A stretch of 64,000 nt of DNA from assembly GCA_017642935.1 (NCBI GenBank), contig JAEPOK010000001.1, positions 682,001 through 746,000 of the forward strand, given 5' to 3'. The stretch is from Hyphomicrobiales bacterium (GTDB taxonomy: Bacteria; Pseudomonadota; Alphaproteobacteria; Rhizobiales; MH13). The notes beneath the pieces are model-generated. The model made no database searches and was not told the DNA's origin. It saw only the letters and a list, made by a program, of their open reading frames with translations. Both the position numbers and the translations under genes were made by a program. This document shows, one piece after another, positions 26,930-36,009 of the stretch (its first letter is position 1; each line of letters begins with the position of its first letter).

Positions 26930-26966
26930 CGTACCGCCGTTCTGACGGCATGGAGTGGGGGATGTA

Positions 26967-27042
<76 letters not shown>

Positions 27043-27114
27043 ACGATGCGCATGGAAGCGATGCGACCCGCCATACTGCGCGTCGGCCTGCCGCGCAAGA
27101 CTTTGTTTGTGCCG

Positions 27115-27987
27115 CTAAGCGCTTCGCGCGATGTACATAGCGAGCACCGCAGCGTTCGACACGTTGAGGCTGGCCAGTGCTTCGCCTGTCAGCGGAAGCT
27201 TGGCGACCACACTGCAGGTCGCCATGGTTTTTTGCCGAAGCCCTTTTCCTTCGGACCCCAAGACGAGCGCGATGGGCTGATCGGGCGCCTTCCGAAAGGC
27301 TTTTAGCGCGGCCGGAAGTTCGGTTGACGCCTCACCGTCCAATCCGACGACCAGCGTTCCGGCGGCTTTCAGTTCTTCCAAGCTGTCGGCAAGATTGCGC
27401 ACGGTGAGGATCGGCACCAGCTCGAACGCGCCGGAGGCCGCCTTGGCGAGCGTTGCGGTTTCGCGCGCGGCGTGGCGGGTGGTCGTGATCAATGCGTCGG
27501 CATCGAACGCGGCGGCGGAGCGCAGGATCGCGCCGACATTGTGCGGATCGGTGACCTGATCGAGCACGATGGAGAAACTGGGGTAGGGGGCTTCCAGCGG
27601 CTGCTCGGGTAGCGGCTTAATCAGCGCGGCGATGCCCTGATGCACCGTATCCTCGCCGAGCAACTCATCGAGCGCTTTGGGGTGAACGGTTTCAACTTCG
27701 ATGGAGGGATGCGGCTCAATCTCCAAGCGCTGCAGTGCGTTGGGTGTTGCCATCAATTTGAAGATTTTGCGCCGTGGATTGCCAAGTGCGGCGCGCACTG
27801 CATGCAGGCCGTGTACATGGTAGGGCACGTCGCGTTCCGGCGTATCCGCCTTGGGCTTGGCGGCGAACCGTTTCTGGCGCTGCGCTTTGGTTTCCCCGCC
27901 CTTTTTGGCCGCTTTGGAGGCCTTCAACCGCTGAAAGCTGGAACGAGGTTTAGCAGACCCTTTGGTGGGGCCGGTGTCATCTGTCAT
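27115..27987 (-). CDS. rlmB: 23S rRNA Gm2251-type 2'-O-methyltransferase (TrmH/SpoU family)
   Basis: The 290-residue SPOUT methyltransferase has a lysine-rich N-terminal extension (about 50 residues, many KxxK) followed by the substrate-binding domain (HVHGLHAVRAALGN), then the three SpoU motifs: LDQVTDPHNVGAILRSA, VLGSEGKGLR and LNVSNAAVLAMY, which form the trefoil knot and bind S-adenosylmethionine. RlmB modifies the peptidyl-transferase loop; the exact target here is inferred from family. Confidence 0.92.
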   Translation of the reverse strand: MTDDTGPTKGSAKPRSSFQRLKASKAAKKGGETKAQRQKRFAAKPKADTPERDVPYHVHGLHAVRAALGNPRRKIFKLMATPNALQRLEIEPHPSIEVETVHPKALDELLGEDTVHQGIAALIKPLPEQPLEAPYPSFSIVLDQVTDPHNVGAILRSAAAFDADALITTTRHAARETATLAKAASGAFELVPILTVRNLADSLEELKAAGTLVVGLDGEASTELPAALKAFRKAPDQPIALVLGSEGKGLRQKTMATCSVVAKLPLTGEALASLNVSNAAVLAMYIARSA

Positions 27988-28117
27988 GCTGATCAGCCTG
28001 GCTGGGAGAAAAGATTGGCGAGGAGGCTGTTAGCAGTGGTGCGAACGGATTGACAGCGCAGGTGCGAATGTTGATAACGCGCGGGCTTCGCAAGAGGCAC
28101 ACGCCAGGGAGCTTCGT

Positions 28118-28202
28118 GGAGGAGTGTCCGAGTGGTTAAAGGAGACGGACTGTAAATCCGTTCGCTTAGCGTACGCTGGTTCGAATCCAGCCTCCTCCAC
28201 CA
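28118..28202 (+). tRNA. tRNA-Tyr(GTA)
   Basis: An 85-nt class II tRNA with acceptor stem GGAGGAG/CTCCTCC, anticodon GTA in ACTGTAAAT, a long variable arm, T-arm GGTTCGAATCC and encoded CCA. Confidence 0.97.
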
Positions 28203-28437
28203 AGCTGCTTTCGCAGAAAGCGGCGTGGTCGTGGCGGGTGATTGTGGAACAATCACCGAGAACGACATCCCCCTTGGTCCTGGGTTTTCAGCCCAACCGG
28301 GCATCCTTGTTGCTCTAGGGCTTCTGCGGTTGTTTCGAAGGAACAGAGCAAAGAAAGATACCCAACCGCATGGGTGCATAACCTGGTCGATTTGGATTGA
28401 CGGCCCGTCCCACAACGCCCATCTTGCGACCGTGATC

Positions 28438-28511
28438 GCGGGTATAGCTCAATGGTAGAGCAGCAGCCTTCCAAGCTGAATATGCGGGTTCGATTCCCGC
28501 TACCCGCTCCA
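28438..28511 (+). tRNA. tRNA-Gly(TCC)
   Basis: A 74-nt tRNA with acceptor stem GCGGGTA/TACCCGC, anticodon TCC in the loop CTTCCAA, T-arm GGGTTCGATTCCC and encoded CCA. It follows tRNA-Tyr, as in the widespread tRNA-Tyr/Gly/tuf neighbourhood. Confidence 0.96.
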
Positions 28512-28648
28512 TTCCCTGACGATCTCCCTTTTCCTTGTGCCGGCGTCTGCCTACGGGTCAGTTGGACTTTCCCCCATTTGCCGTTAGGGTTCTCGCCTGC
28601 TCGTGGGCTGACGGGCAAGGTTGGGTTGCGTAATCGGGGTTTGGGGCA

Positions 28649-29107
28649 ATGAAAAAGCTGATCATTTGTGGGGTCGCCGCATTGGCGCTGTCGGGGTGCG
28701 CGACGGTGACGCGCGGGACGACCAATGAGGTGCATTTTGAAAGCACGCCGTCGGGCGCGACGGTTCTGACCTCGCTGCAACAAACCTGCGTCACGCCCTG
28801 CATGCTTGACGTGCCGCGCAACCAGAGCTTCACAGCGACCTTCAACCTTGAAGGTTTTGAGCCGCGTGTCGTCCCTGTGACGACGCAGGTCGCTGGCTCC
28901 GGGGCGGCCGGTATGGCGGGTAATTTGATCTTGGGCGGCGTTGTCGGTGCGGTTGTCGATGCGTCGACAGGCGCTATGAATGATCATTACCCCAACCCGG
29001 TGATCGTCACATTTGGCGATGTGGTCGATCCGGCGGCTGCCCCGGCGGCGAGCGATGCGGCACCAACACCGACGGCACCTGCTGGCACAGCAACGCCCAC
29101 CTCATAG
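28649..29107 (+). CDS. PEGA-like lipoprotein
   Basis: This 152-residue protein has a lipoprotein signal peptide with lipobox LSGC (Cys17). A PEGA-like beta unit follows (HFESTPSGATVLTSLQQTCVTPCMLDVPRN). A glycine-rich hydrophobic hairpin comes next (AGNLILGGVVGAVVDASTGAM), and the tail is rich in alanine, proline and threonine. It would sit in the outer membrane or periplasm. Similar lipoproteins have often been mislabelled as translation factor-related because of their position next to tuf. The role is unknown. Confidence 0.82.
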   Translation: MKKLIICGVAALALSGCATVTRGTTNEVHFESTPSGATVLTSLQQTCVTPCMLDVPRNQSFTATFNLEGFEPRVVPVTTQVAGSGAAGMAGNLILGGVVGAVVDASTGAMNDHYPNPVIVTFGDVVDPAAAPAASDAAPTPTAPAGTATPTS

Positions 29108-29256
29108 CGTCCCAACGTCTTTTCTGACTGGTCCGCCGGCCATCGCCCGTCGGAAACCTCTTGCCTGTTGGGGCCTAAAGCCTTATGTGCGCGGCTCAAG
29201 CGTAGCGGCTCTCGTTTACGCCCTCCCGACAACCGCCCAGCCGAAGGAAAATCGCC

Positions 29257-30432
<1,176 letters not shown>

Positions 30433-30454
30433 AGGCACCGCCTCAGGGGTAATA

Positions 30455-30484
30455 ACAGGCGGCCTTCGGGCCGCCTGTTTTCGT
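30455..30484 (+). terminator. tuf intrinsic terminator
   Basis: A 10-bp perfect stem (ACAGGCGGCC/GGCCGCCTGT) with a TTCG tetraloop is followed by TTTTCGTTT, 22 bp after the tuf stop. Confidence 0.93.
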
Positions 30485-30518
30485 TTATGCTGCCGAAAAC
30501 AATAACGGGAGGTCTGCC

Positions 30519-30863
30519 ATGCGTCTGAACCATGTTGCTTTGACGGTCGCGGATCGCGAACGCTCGGCCGCCTTTTATGCGCGCTATTTCGGCCTGGATC
30601 AGCGCGTGCATGAGGACGACCACTTGCTCATTCTCGCCAGCGTGTCGGGGTGCCTTCTTGCGCTGAGTGAGGGCACACCTGTGGTCGATGTGCCACGCAC
30701 CACCCATTTCGGCTTTCAGTGCGACAGCGTCGATGAGGTGATGGTTGCGCGACAACGCTTTTCGGACGATGGGATTGTCGAAGCCGAATGGCAGGATCAT
30801 GGACCGACACGGGTTCAGGTTTTCGACCCGGACGGCTACCGCGTGGAGCTCTACGCTTTCTAA
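30519..30863 (+). CDS. VOC family (glyoxalase/bleomycin-resistance fold) protein
   Basis: The 114-residue protein is a single vicinal-oxygen-chelate domain: NHVALTVADRERSAAFYARYFGL at the start and the C-terminal VFDPDGYRVELYAF, with potential metal ligands His5 and Glu near the end. Members include glyoxalase I, dioxygenases and antibiotic-binding proteins. The substrate cannot be told. The next gene begins 16 bp downstream, so it is likely cotranscribed. Confidence 0.88.
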   Translation: MRLNHVALTVADRERSAAFYARYFGLDQRVHEDDHLLILASVSGCLLALSEGTPVVDVPRTTHFGFQCDSVDEVMVARQRFSDDGIVEAEWQDHGPTRVQVFDPDGYRVELYAF

Positions 30864-30879
30864 CCTTTTTAAGGACCCT

Positions 30880-32067
30880 ATGACGGACCCCAGCAACCGC
30901 AAGCCAAGCCTGGCGACGCGCGTGGCGCAGGCGCTGCATTTTGTCGAAGACGAGACCGGCGCTGTCGTGCCGGGCATTCAGCCGGCCGCCACCTATGCGC
31001 GTGATGAGAATTACGATATCCGCAAGCCCTATTGGTACCGCCGCGATGGCAGCCAAACGACGGCGCACGCCGAGGCGGTCATAGCTGAGTTGGAGGGCGC
31101 TAAGGAGTCGCTTCTCTTCGCGTCAGGCATGTCGGCGGCAACCGCCGTTATCGAGCATCTGCCGACCGGCGCCCATGTGGTGGCGCCGGAGGTGATGTAT
31201 CACGGCGTGCGCATGCAGCTGCTGGCCTATGAGGCGAATGGCCGGATCACGCTGTCCAGCTACACGGCGGGCAATCTGGATGAGCTGGCCGCCGCCGTGC
31301 GCCCCGGCGAAACACAGCTTGTGTGGGTGGAAACGCCCAATAACCCCAATTGGGAAGTGACCGATATTCAGGCCGCCGCTGATATAGCGCATGGGGCAGG
31401 GGCTAAGCTGATCACCGACTGCACCGGCACGCCACCGAATATCACCCGGGCGCTCGACTTTGGGGCCGACATCTCGTTTCACTCGGCCACTAAGTACCTG
31501 GGCGGACACTCGGATGTCACCGCCGGCGTGCTCTCGGTACGTGAAACGGGCGGCGAGGGCGGTTTTTGGGACGAGATTGCTCTCATTCGCAAGCTGCAGG
31601 GCACCGTGCTGCAATCCTTCGATGCCTGGCTTTTGGTGCGCGGCATGCGCACGCTGTTTCTGCGGGTCGAGAAAGCCAGCGCCAACGCCATGGCCATCGC
31701 GAAACACTTTGACGGTCACCCAGCGCTGGACGCCGTGCTTTATCCTGGGCTGCCTTCCGATCCGGGTCACGCGGTTGCCAAGCGTCAGACCAGTGGGCTA
31801 TTCGGTGGCATGCTGTCGATTATCGTCAAGGGCAGCGAGCAGGCCGCCATCGATGTTTGTCGCTTTACCGAGGTGTTCTATCCGGCGACTTCGCTGGGCG
31901 GCGTTGAGAGCCTGATCGAACATCGCAAGACGGTGTCAGGCGAAGGCTTTCCAGTGCATCCGCGCCTTTTGCGGCTTTCCATCGGGATCGAGGATGCCGA
32001 CGATCTGATCTACGACTTGGAACAGGCGCTGGCCCGGGCAGGGGCAGGCGGGGAGGCGTCCACCTGA
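30880..32067 (+). CDS. PLP-dependent Cys/Met metabolism enzyme (cystathionine beta-lyase/gamma-synthase family)
   Basis: The 395-residue protein belongs to the trans-sulphuration fold-type I enzymes. It shows the PLP-site lysine in HSATKYLGGHSD and other family blocks (LLFASGMSAATAVIEH, WVETPNNPNWEV, GGVESLIEHR). Whether it is a cystathionine beta-lyase, gamma-synthase or a methionine lyase-like enzyme is not decidable from the sequence. The ATG at 30880 is preceded by AAGGAC. Its stop overlaps the following CatB-like gene by one base (TGATG). Confidence 0.9.
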   Translation: MTDPSNRKPSLATRVAQALHFVEDETGAVVPGIQPAATYARDENYDIRKPYWYRRDGSQTTAHAEAVIAELEGAKESLLFASGMSAATAVIEHLPTGAHVVAPEVMYHGVRMQLLAYEANGRITLSSYTAGNLDELAAAVRPGETQLVWVETPNNPNWEVTDIQAAADIAHGAGAKLITDCTGTPPNITRALDFGADISFHSATKYLGGHSDVTAGVLSVRETGGEGGFWDEIALIRKLQGTVLQSFDAWLLVRGMRTLFLRVEKASANAMAIAKHFDGHPALDAVLYPGLPSDPGHAVAKRQTSGLFGGMLSIIVKGSEQAAIDVCRFTEVFYPATSLGGVESLIEHRKTVSGEGFPVHPRLLRLSIGIEDADDLIYDLEQALARAGAGGEAST

Positions 32068-32729
32068 TGCCTTTTCCACCACCGGACACACTGCACCCGA
32101 TTACACTGCCTGATGGTTCGATCCATAAGGGCACGGTTTTCTTGCAGGCGGCGATCGATCATCCAAGTTGGGAGATCGGCCGCTACACCTACGCCTCGGC
32201 GCACCAGCCGCCAGAGAATTGGGCTATGGCGCTTGCGCCCTATTTGTTTGGCGGCAACCGAGAGAGGCTGGTGCTCGGCAGCTTCTGCCAAATTGCCGAC
32301 GGCGTGCAGTTCATCACCTCGTCCGCCAACCACCGCATGGACGGGATTTCAACTTATCCCTTCGCCGTTTTCGACGGTCTTGAAGGCGGTGTGGACTATG
32401 ATCGACCGAGCATGCCCACCGGCACGAAAGATACGGTGATCGGCCATGATGTATGGATCGGAACAGGCGCGACGGTCCTGCCCGGCGCGCGCCTTGGCAA
32501 TGGCGTGATCATCGGCGCTGGGGCCGTGGTGGGCGGCACTGTGCCCGACTATGCGATCGTTGCGGGCAACCGCGCAGAAGTGGTGAAAATGCGCTTTGAT
32601 GAGGCGACCATCACCCGCCTCAACGCAATCGCCTGGTGGGATTGGCCGATTGAGACGATCTTGAAAAACGAAGCGGCCATTGTCGGCGCTGATATCGAGG
32701 CGTTAGAAGCGGTTGCGCCGTCAAACTAG
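32067..32729 (+). CDS. CatB-like hexapeptide-repeat O-acetyltransferase
   Basis: The 220-residue protein has left-handed beta-helix hexapeptide repeats in the C-terminal half (TVIGHDVWIGTGATVLPGARLGNGVIIGAGAVV) and resembles the CatB/xenobiotic acyltransferase family. A candidate catalytic histidine lies in TSSANHRMDGIS. Such enzymes acetylate chloramphenicol or other acceptors, and the natural acceptor here is unknown. It is translationally coupled with the upstream PLP enzyme gene. The next feature is the tRNA-Trp gene carrying the island. Confidence 0.88.
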   Translation: MPFPPPDTLHPITLPDGSIHKGTVFLQAAIDHPSWEIGRYTYASAHQPPENWAMALAPYLFGGNRERLVLGSFCQIADGVQFITSSANHRMDGISTYPFAVFDGLEGGVDYDRPSMPTGTKDTVIGHDVWIGTGATVLPGARLGNGVIIGAGAVVGGTVPDYAIVAGNRAEVVKMRFDEATITRLNAIAWWDWPIETILKNEAAIVGADIEALEAVAPSN

Positions 32730-32763
32730 CTCTTGAAATCTGTGCACTTGGCGCGTAATCAAC

Positions 32764-32808
32764 GCGCGTGATGCGCCAGCGTTTTCTCGCGATCTGCGCA
32801 TCACGCGC
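32764..32808. repeat. 13-bp inverted repeat upstream of tRNA-Trp
   Basis: GCGCGTGATGCGC (32764-32776) is matched exactly by GCGCATCACGCGC (32796-32808) with a 19-base loop. A second smaller hairpin (GCAAAAGT/ACTTTTGC, 32845-32865) lies next to it. There is no T-run, so terminator function is uncertain. Confidence 0.7.
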
Positions 32809-32877
32809 AAGACGCACAGTCGTTGTTGTGCGCAATTTCGGAGCGCAAAAGTCGGCAACTTTTGCTGAAGTTGCTCT

Positions 32878-32953
32878 AGGGGTATAGCTCAGTTGGTAGA
32901 GCGACGGTCTCCAAAACCGTAGGTCGCGGGTTCGAACCCTGCTGCCCCTGCCA
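32878..32953 (+). tRNA. tRNA-Trp(CCA), attachment site of the island
   Basis: A complete 76-nt tRNA with acceptor stem AGGGGTA/TGCCCCT, anticodon CCA in ACGGTCTCCAAAACCGT, T-arm GGGTTCGAACCC and encoded CCA. Its last 50 bases are duplicated at 57362-57411. Confidence 0.97.
32904..32953 (+). repeat. Left attachment repeat (attL)
   Basis: These 50 bases, from the anticodon stem to the CCA end of tRNA-Trp, are identical to 57362-57411. Outside these limits the two copies diverge at once. Downstream of attL, TTACACAA (33027-33034) and TTGCACA (33037-33043) resemble arm-type integrase sites seen near the right end. Confidence 0.9.
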
Positions 32954-33067
32954 TTTTCCCATTAAAATCAGTATTATACCTGTCGCTTTCTGGTGCTCGT
33001 GCGTTAGAATCGCCCTGACACAACCCTTACACAAAATTGCACATGTGATTGATGGGGAACAGAGGCG

Positions 33068-34294
33068 ATGGACAAGCACACCATTCTCGATGGCAAAGTG
33101 CATTTGTATCGGCGCAACACCGGCCCGACCTGGCAGTGTTCGGCCTATTTGGGCGGCAAAAATCAACGTGTGAGTACGAAAGAAACCAGCCTCGCGCGCG
33201 CCAAGGATTTCGCGGAGGACTGGTTTTTCACACTACGCGATATGCAGCGGCGTGGTGAGAATCTCGGGGAACCAACCTTCAAGCTAGCGGCGGATCGCTT
33301 TCAGGCAGAATACGAAGCCCTGACCGACGGTGATCGCAATGCACGCTGGGTCAATGACCACTATCGGCGGCTCCGGCTCCACCTGGTTCCCTTTTTTGGC
33401 AGCTACGGCCTATCGAAGGTTACGTCAGGTTTGATCCAGGAATACCGGCTTAAGCGGCTAAAGCCGCCAGTCGAAGGTGCTGAGGCGAACGAAGATGGCG
33501 AAGATGCCAAACCTTGGAAGCCGCCCTCTCGCAGCACGCTCCATCATGAAATGGTGACGCTGCGCCTGGTGCTGAAGACCGCGATCCGGCATGGATGGCT
33601 CACACATCTACCCGATATGTCGACCCCCTACCGGTCTGCCGGAAAGGTGGTTCATCGTGGCTGGTTCTCACCCGAGGAATACAAACGCCTCTACGAGTCC
33701 ACGCGCGCCAACATCCAACAGATGAAGAACGCCAAGCACCGCTATCTGGCCGAACAGCTACACGACAAAGTGCTGTTCATGGCCAACACCGGCCTCCGCC
33801 CCGACGAGATCAATGTGCTGGAATACCGTGATGTCGAGATCGTCGAAGACGAAGACAGCGGCGAGACCATCCTGGTCATCCAGGTGCGCGGCAAGCGCGG
33901 CGTCGGCTATTGCAAATCAACCGCCGGTGCCGTGTTTCCCTTCCAGCGACTGGTGAAGCGCAACCAACCGCAACCGACCGATCGCGTGTTTCCCCATGAT
34001 CACAAGAAGGCTTTCAACCGCATCTTGCATGACCTCGAGTTGAAGACCGATCGCCAAGGCAATCAACGGACCTTCTACTCACTGCGGCACAGCTACATTT
34101 CCTTTCGACTATTAGAAGGCGCAGACATCTACCAGATCGCCAAAAACTGCCGCACCAGCGTGGAGATGATTGAGCAGCATTATGCGGTCCATTTGAAAAA
34201 CGCGATCGATGCGCGAGCGGTGAACCGGCGGCAAAGCAAGTCAGGCAAAGGCAATGAAGCGCGCTGGTTGGAGCTAAATACGCATCTAACTTGA
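33068..34294 (+). CDS. Tyrosine integrase of the island
   Basis: The 408-residue protein is a site-specific tyrosine recombinase. The N-terminal arm and core-binding parts cover about residues 1-190. The catalytic domain shows Arg244 (NTGLRPDEI), the second arginine Arg340 (TFYSLRHSYIS) and the nucleophile Tyr372 (IEQHYAVHL). It is transcribed away from tRNA-Trp, whose 3' half is duplicated at the other end, so it is the enzyme expected to have integrated the element. No excisionase was recognised nearby. Confidence 0.93.
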   Translation: MDKHTILDGKVHLYRRNTGPTWQCSAYLGGKNQRVSTKETSLARAKDFAEDWFFTLRDMQRRGENLGEPTFKLAADRFQAEYEALTDGDRNARWVNDHYRRLRLHLVPFFGSYGLSKVTSGLIQEYRLKRLKPPVEGAEANEDGEDAKPWKPPSRSTLHHEMVTLRLVLKTAIRHGWLTHLPDMSTPYRSAGKVVHRGWFSPEEYKRLYESTRANIQQMKNAKHRYLAEQLHDKVLFMANTGLRPDEINVLEYRDVEIVEDEDSGETILVIQVRGKRGVGYCKSTAGAVFPFQRLVKRNQPQPTDRVFPHDHKKAFNRILHDLELKTDRQGNQRTFYSLRHSYISFRLLEGADIYQIAKNCRTSVEMIEQHYAVHLKNAIDARAVNRRQSKSGKGNEARWLELNTHLT

Positions 34295-34342
34295 ACGCTC
34301 ATTGAGAATGCCACGTGCAGGAGGATGGCGCGAGGCAATCGA

Positions 34343-34645
34343 TCAAACCTCGCTCGCCTCTTTGTCAACCGGCTTACCTTTTGGTGCCAATACGCGCATG
34401 ATCAAAATGGCATCGTCTTCAATTTTGTACAGCGTTTGGTGGCGACGCGTGACTTGCCGTCGAATGCCTGGTGCCAGGTCGGTCCTGGCTTCGCCCGACA
34501 ATGGAAACTCCGCTAGATGCGACCAGCCCTTTTCAACGTCAGCAATAAGCTGATCTGCTGCAGCTGGATTGTCGGCAGCGATAAACAGCCAAATCTCGAA
34601 GAGGTCCTCTTCGGCTTGCGGTGTGAGTAGGAGCCTTAGAGGCAT
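34343..34645 (-). CDS. parE: ParE/RelE-type toxin
   Basis: The 100-residue protein has the RelE/ParE fold pattern (LTPQAEEDLFEIWLFIAADNPAAADQLI, then PGIRRQVTRRHQTLYKIEDDAILIMRVL). ParE toxins poison DNA gyrase and RelE toxins cut mRNA; the helix pattern favours ParE. It lies nine bases downstream of the ParD-like antitoxin gene and would be cotranslated. As island cargo it would help retain the element. Confidence 0.88.
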   Translation of the reverse strand: MPLRLLLTPQAEEDLFEIWLFIAADNPAAADQLIADVEKGWSHLAEFPLSGEARTDLAPGIRRQVTRRHQTLYKIEDDAILIMRVLAPKGKPVDKEASEV

Positions 34646-34654
34646 GCAGTGGAA

Positions 34655-34933
34655 TTAACTGTCGTCTTGATCTGCTTGCAGTCGCTTGCGAGCCTCTGAC
34701 AGAAACTTGGATTTGTCCCACGGCTTCGGTGCGCCACTGGCCAACCCTTCTTGCAAGAGCACGCGAACTTCCTCTCGCGTATAGCCATGAAAATCACGCC
34801 GTTCCTTCCATTCGCGTAGCGCGTCACGCACAACCTCACTGCTACTAGCGTAATTACCCTCAGCAACCGCCGCGTCGACAATCGAGGCGAGTTCTGGGGT
34901 CAGTGAGATGCTGCGCTTATCTACTGTGGCCAT
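34655..34933 (-). CDS. parD: ParD-type ribbon-helix-helix antitoxin
   Basis: The 92-residue protein begins with a ribbon-helix-helix DNA-binding motif (KRSISLTPELASIVDAAVAEGNYASSSEVVRDALREW), typical of the ParD/CC2985 family, and continues with a C-terminal toxin-wrapping tail (REEVRVLLQEGLASGAPKPWDKSKFL). It would neutralise the toxin and repress its own promoter. GGAG precedes the ATG at 34933. Confidence 0.9.
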   Translation of the reverse strand: MATVDKRSISLTPELASIVDAAVAEGNYASSSEVVRDALREWKERRDFHGYTREEVRVLLQEGLASGAPKPWDKSKFLSEARKRLQADQDDS

Positions 34934-34959
34934 ATCAAATATTCTCCATTTGTTCTCAT

Positions 34960-34978
34960 GGTACTACTTTTTCGTACC
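34960..34978. promoter_or_regulatory. Candidate ParD operator
   Basis: The inverted repeat GGTAC-N9-GTACC lies 27 bp upstream of the antitoxin start, where autoregulatory ParD binding is expected. The assignment rests on position and symmetry only. Confidence 0.45.
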
Positions 34979-35004
34979 GCGCACAAATGGAAACTGACAG
35001 TTGT

Positions 35005-36009
35005 TCAGCTTGGCTTGTGAGGCGGCTCGTTAAACCGGCGATAGACCCAGGTCTTGAGCCGAGCCGCTACGCCGCCTAAGTCGACGTCGCTGCTAGCAAC
35101 CCCTGTTTCCGGCAAACGATTGATAAACATGCGCCGTTCAATGGCTTCAATACGCTGTTTGGTGGTGGGGTGAGAGGCAAAAAAACTGCTGGCATCCGCG
35201 TTGAGCATAAAATGTCGGAAGTCAGCGGCAGCTTTGCTGTTGGTTTTGAGCGCGGACGTTTTGCGTAGCGCGCCAGCCATCGCTTCAGGACTGACCAAAC
35301 GAGCTCCAATCGCATCGGCCCAATATTCCCGACGGCGCGACATCCGCATCAACTCCAGTTCAGACAATGGGGTGAACACCCAACGGGCAAATTGTTTGAG
35401 ACCGCGCCAGCGCAAAAACCAGGTCAGCGCGTCTTGCACAGCGACAGCGTAGGTCATGCGCGCCATGTCATGGTTCGCGATGTGCGCCAACTCATGCGCC
35501 ATGACGGCTTGCATTTCGTCTTTCGTTAGCTTGTTGATTGCACCACTGGAAAACGCCACCAATGCCTCGTCTTGTTTGAGCCCCATGGCAAAGGCATTGA
35601 TGCTGTCGTCCGGAAACCACCCCACCCACTTGATACGCGGAAGGTCGAGTTGCCGCGCGAAGTGATTGAGGTGCTGATGGATCGGATGGGTATCAGCAAA
35701 CAGGGTCACACCTAACGGATGACTGCCATTGTTCGCTGCCGCCCAGGCTTGTCTGCCTGCGAAGGTTTGACCGCCAAGGATCGCCCATACTGGTGTTGCG
35801 ACCAATGCGAATAGGTTGCCGAAAGACGCAGTGGCCAAGGCCAGCGGCACTGTGGTGATCAAGGCCAGTGGCCCCATCACCATGGCACTGCTCATTAGGG
35901 CGGTGGTGGTGGCCGTCGCCCCCCATAACGCGCCCAAAGTCGCCAACCCAGCCATGAGCAGCACCGTCAGCGGCAAATAGTTCCTAAAGCCCTTTGGGTT
36001 GATGGCCAT
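35005..36009 (-). CDS. M48 family (HtpX-like) membrane metalloprotease
   Basis: The 334-residue protein has two hydrophobic N-terminal segments (about residues 10-35 and 42-75) and the zinc site HELAH at 172-176, with the third ligand glutamate in RRREYWADAIGARL. This is the HtpX/Ste24 architecture, a membrane-embedded protease for misfolded membrane proteins. The ATG at 36009 overlaps the upstream TraG-type gene by 26 bases, so both are probably translated from one message. An HtpX-like gene attached to a mobilisation module is unusual. Confidence 0.9.
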   Translation of the reverse strand: MAINPKGFRNYLPLTVLLMAGLATLGALWGATATTTALMSSAMVMGPLALITTVPLALATASFGNLFALVATPVWAILGGQTFAGRQAWAAANNGSHPLGVTLFADTHPIHQHLNHFARQLDLPRIKWVGWFPDDSINAFAMGLKQDEALVAFSSGAINKLTKDEMQAVMAHELAHIANHDMARMTYAVAVQDALTWFLRWRGLKQFARWVFTPLSELELMRMSRRREYWADAIGARLVSPEAMAGALRKTSALKTNSKAAADFRHFMLNADASSFFASHPTTKQRIEAIERRMFINRLPETGVASSDVDLGGVAARLKTWVYRRFNEPPHKPS

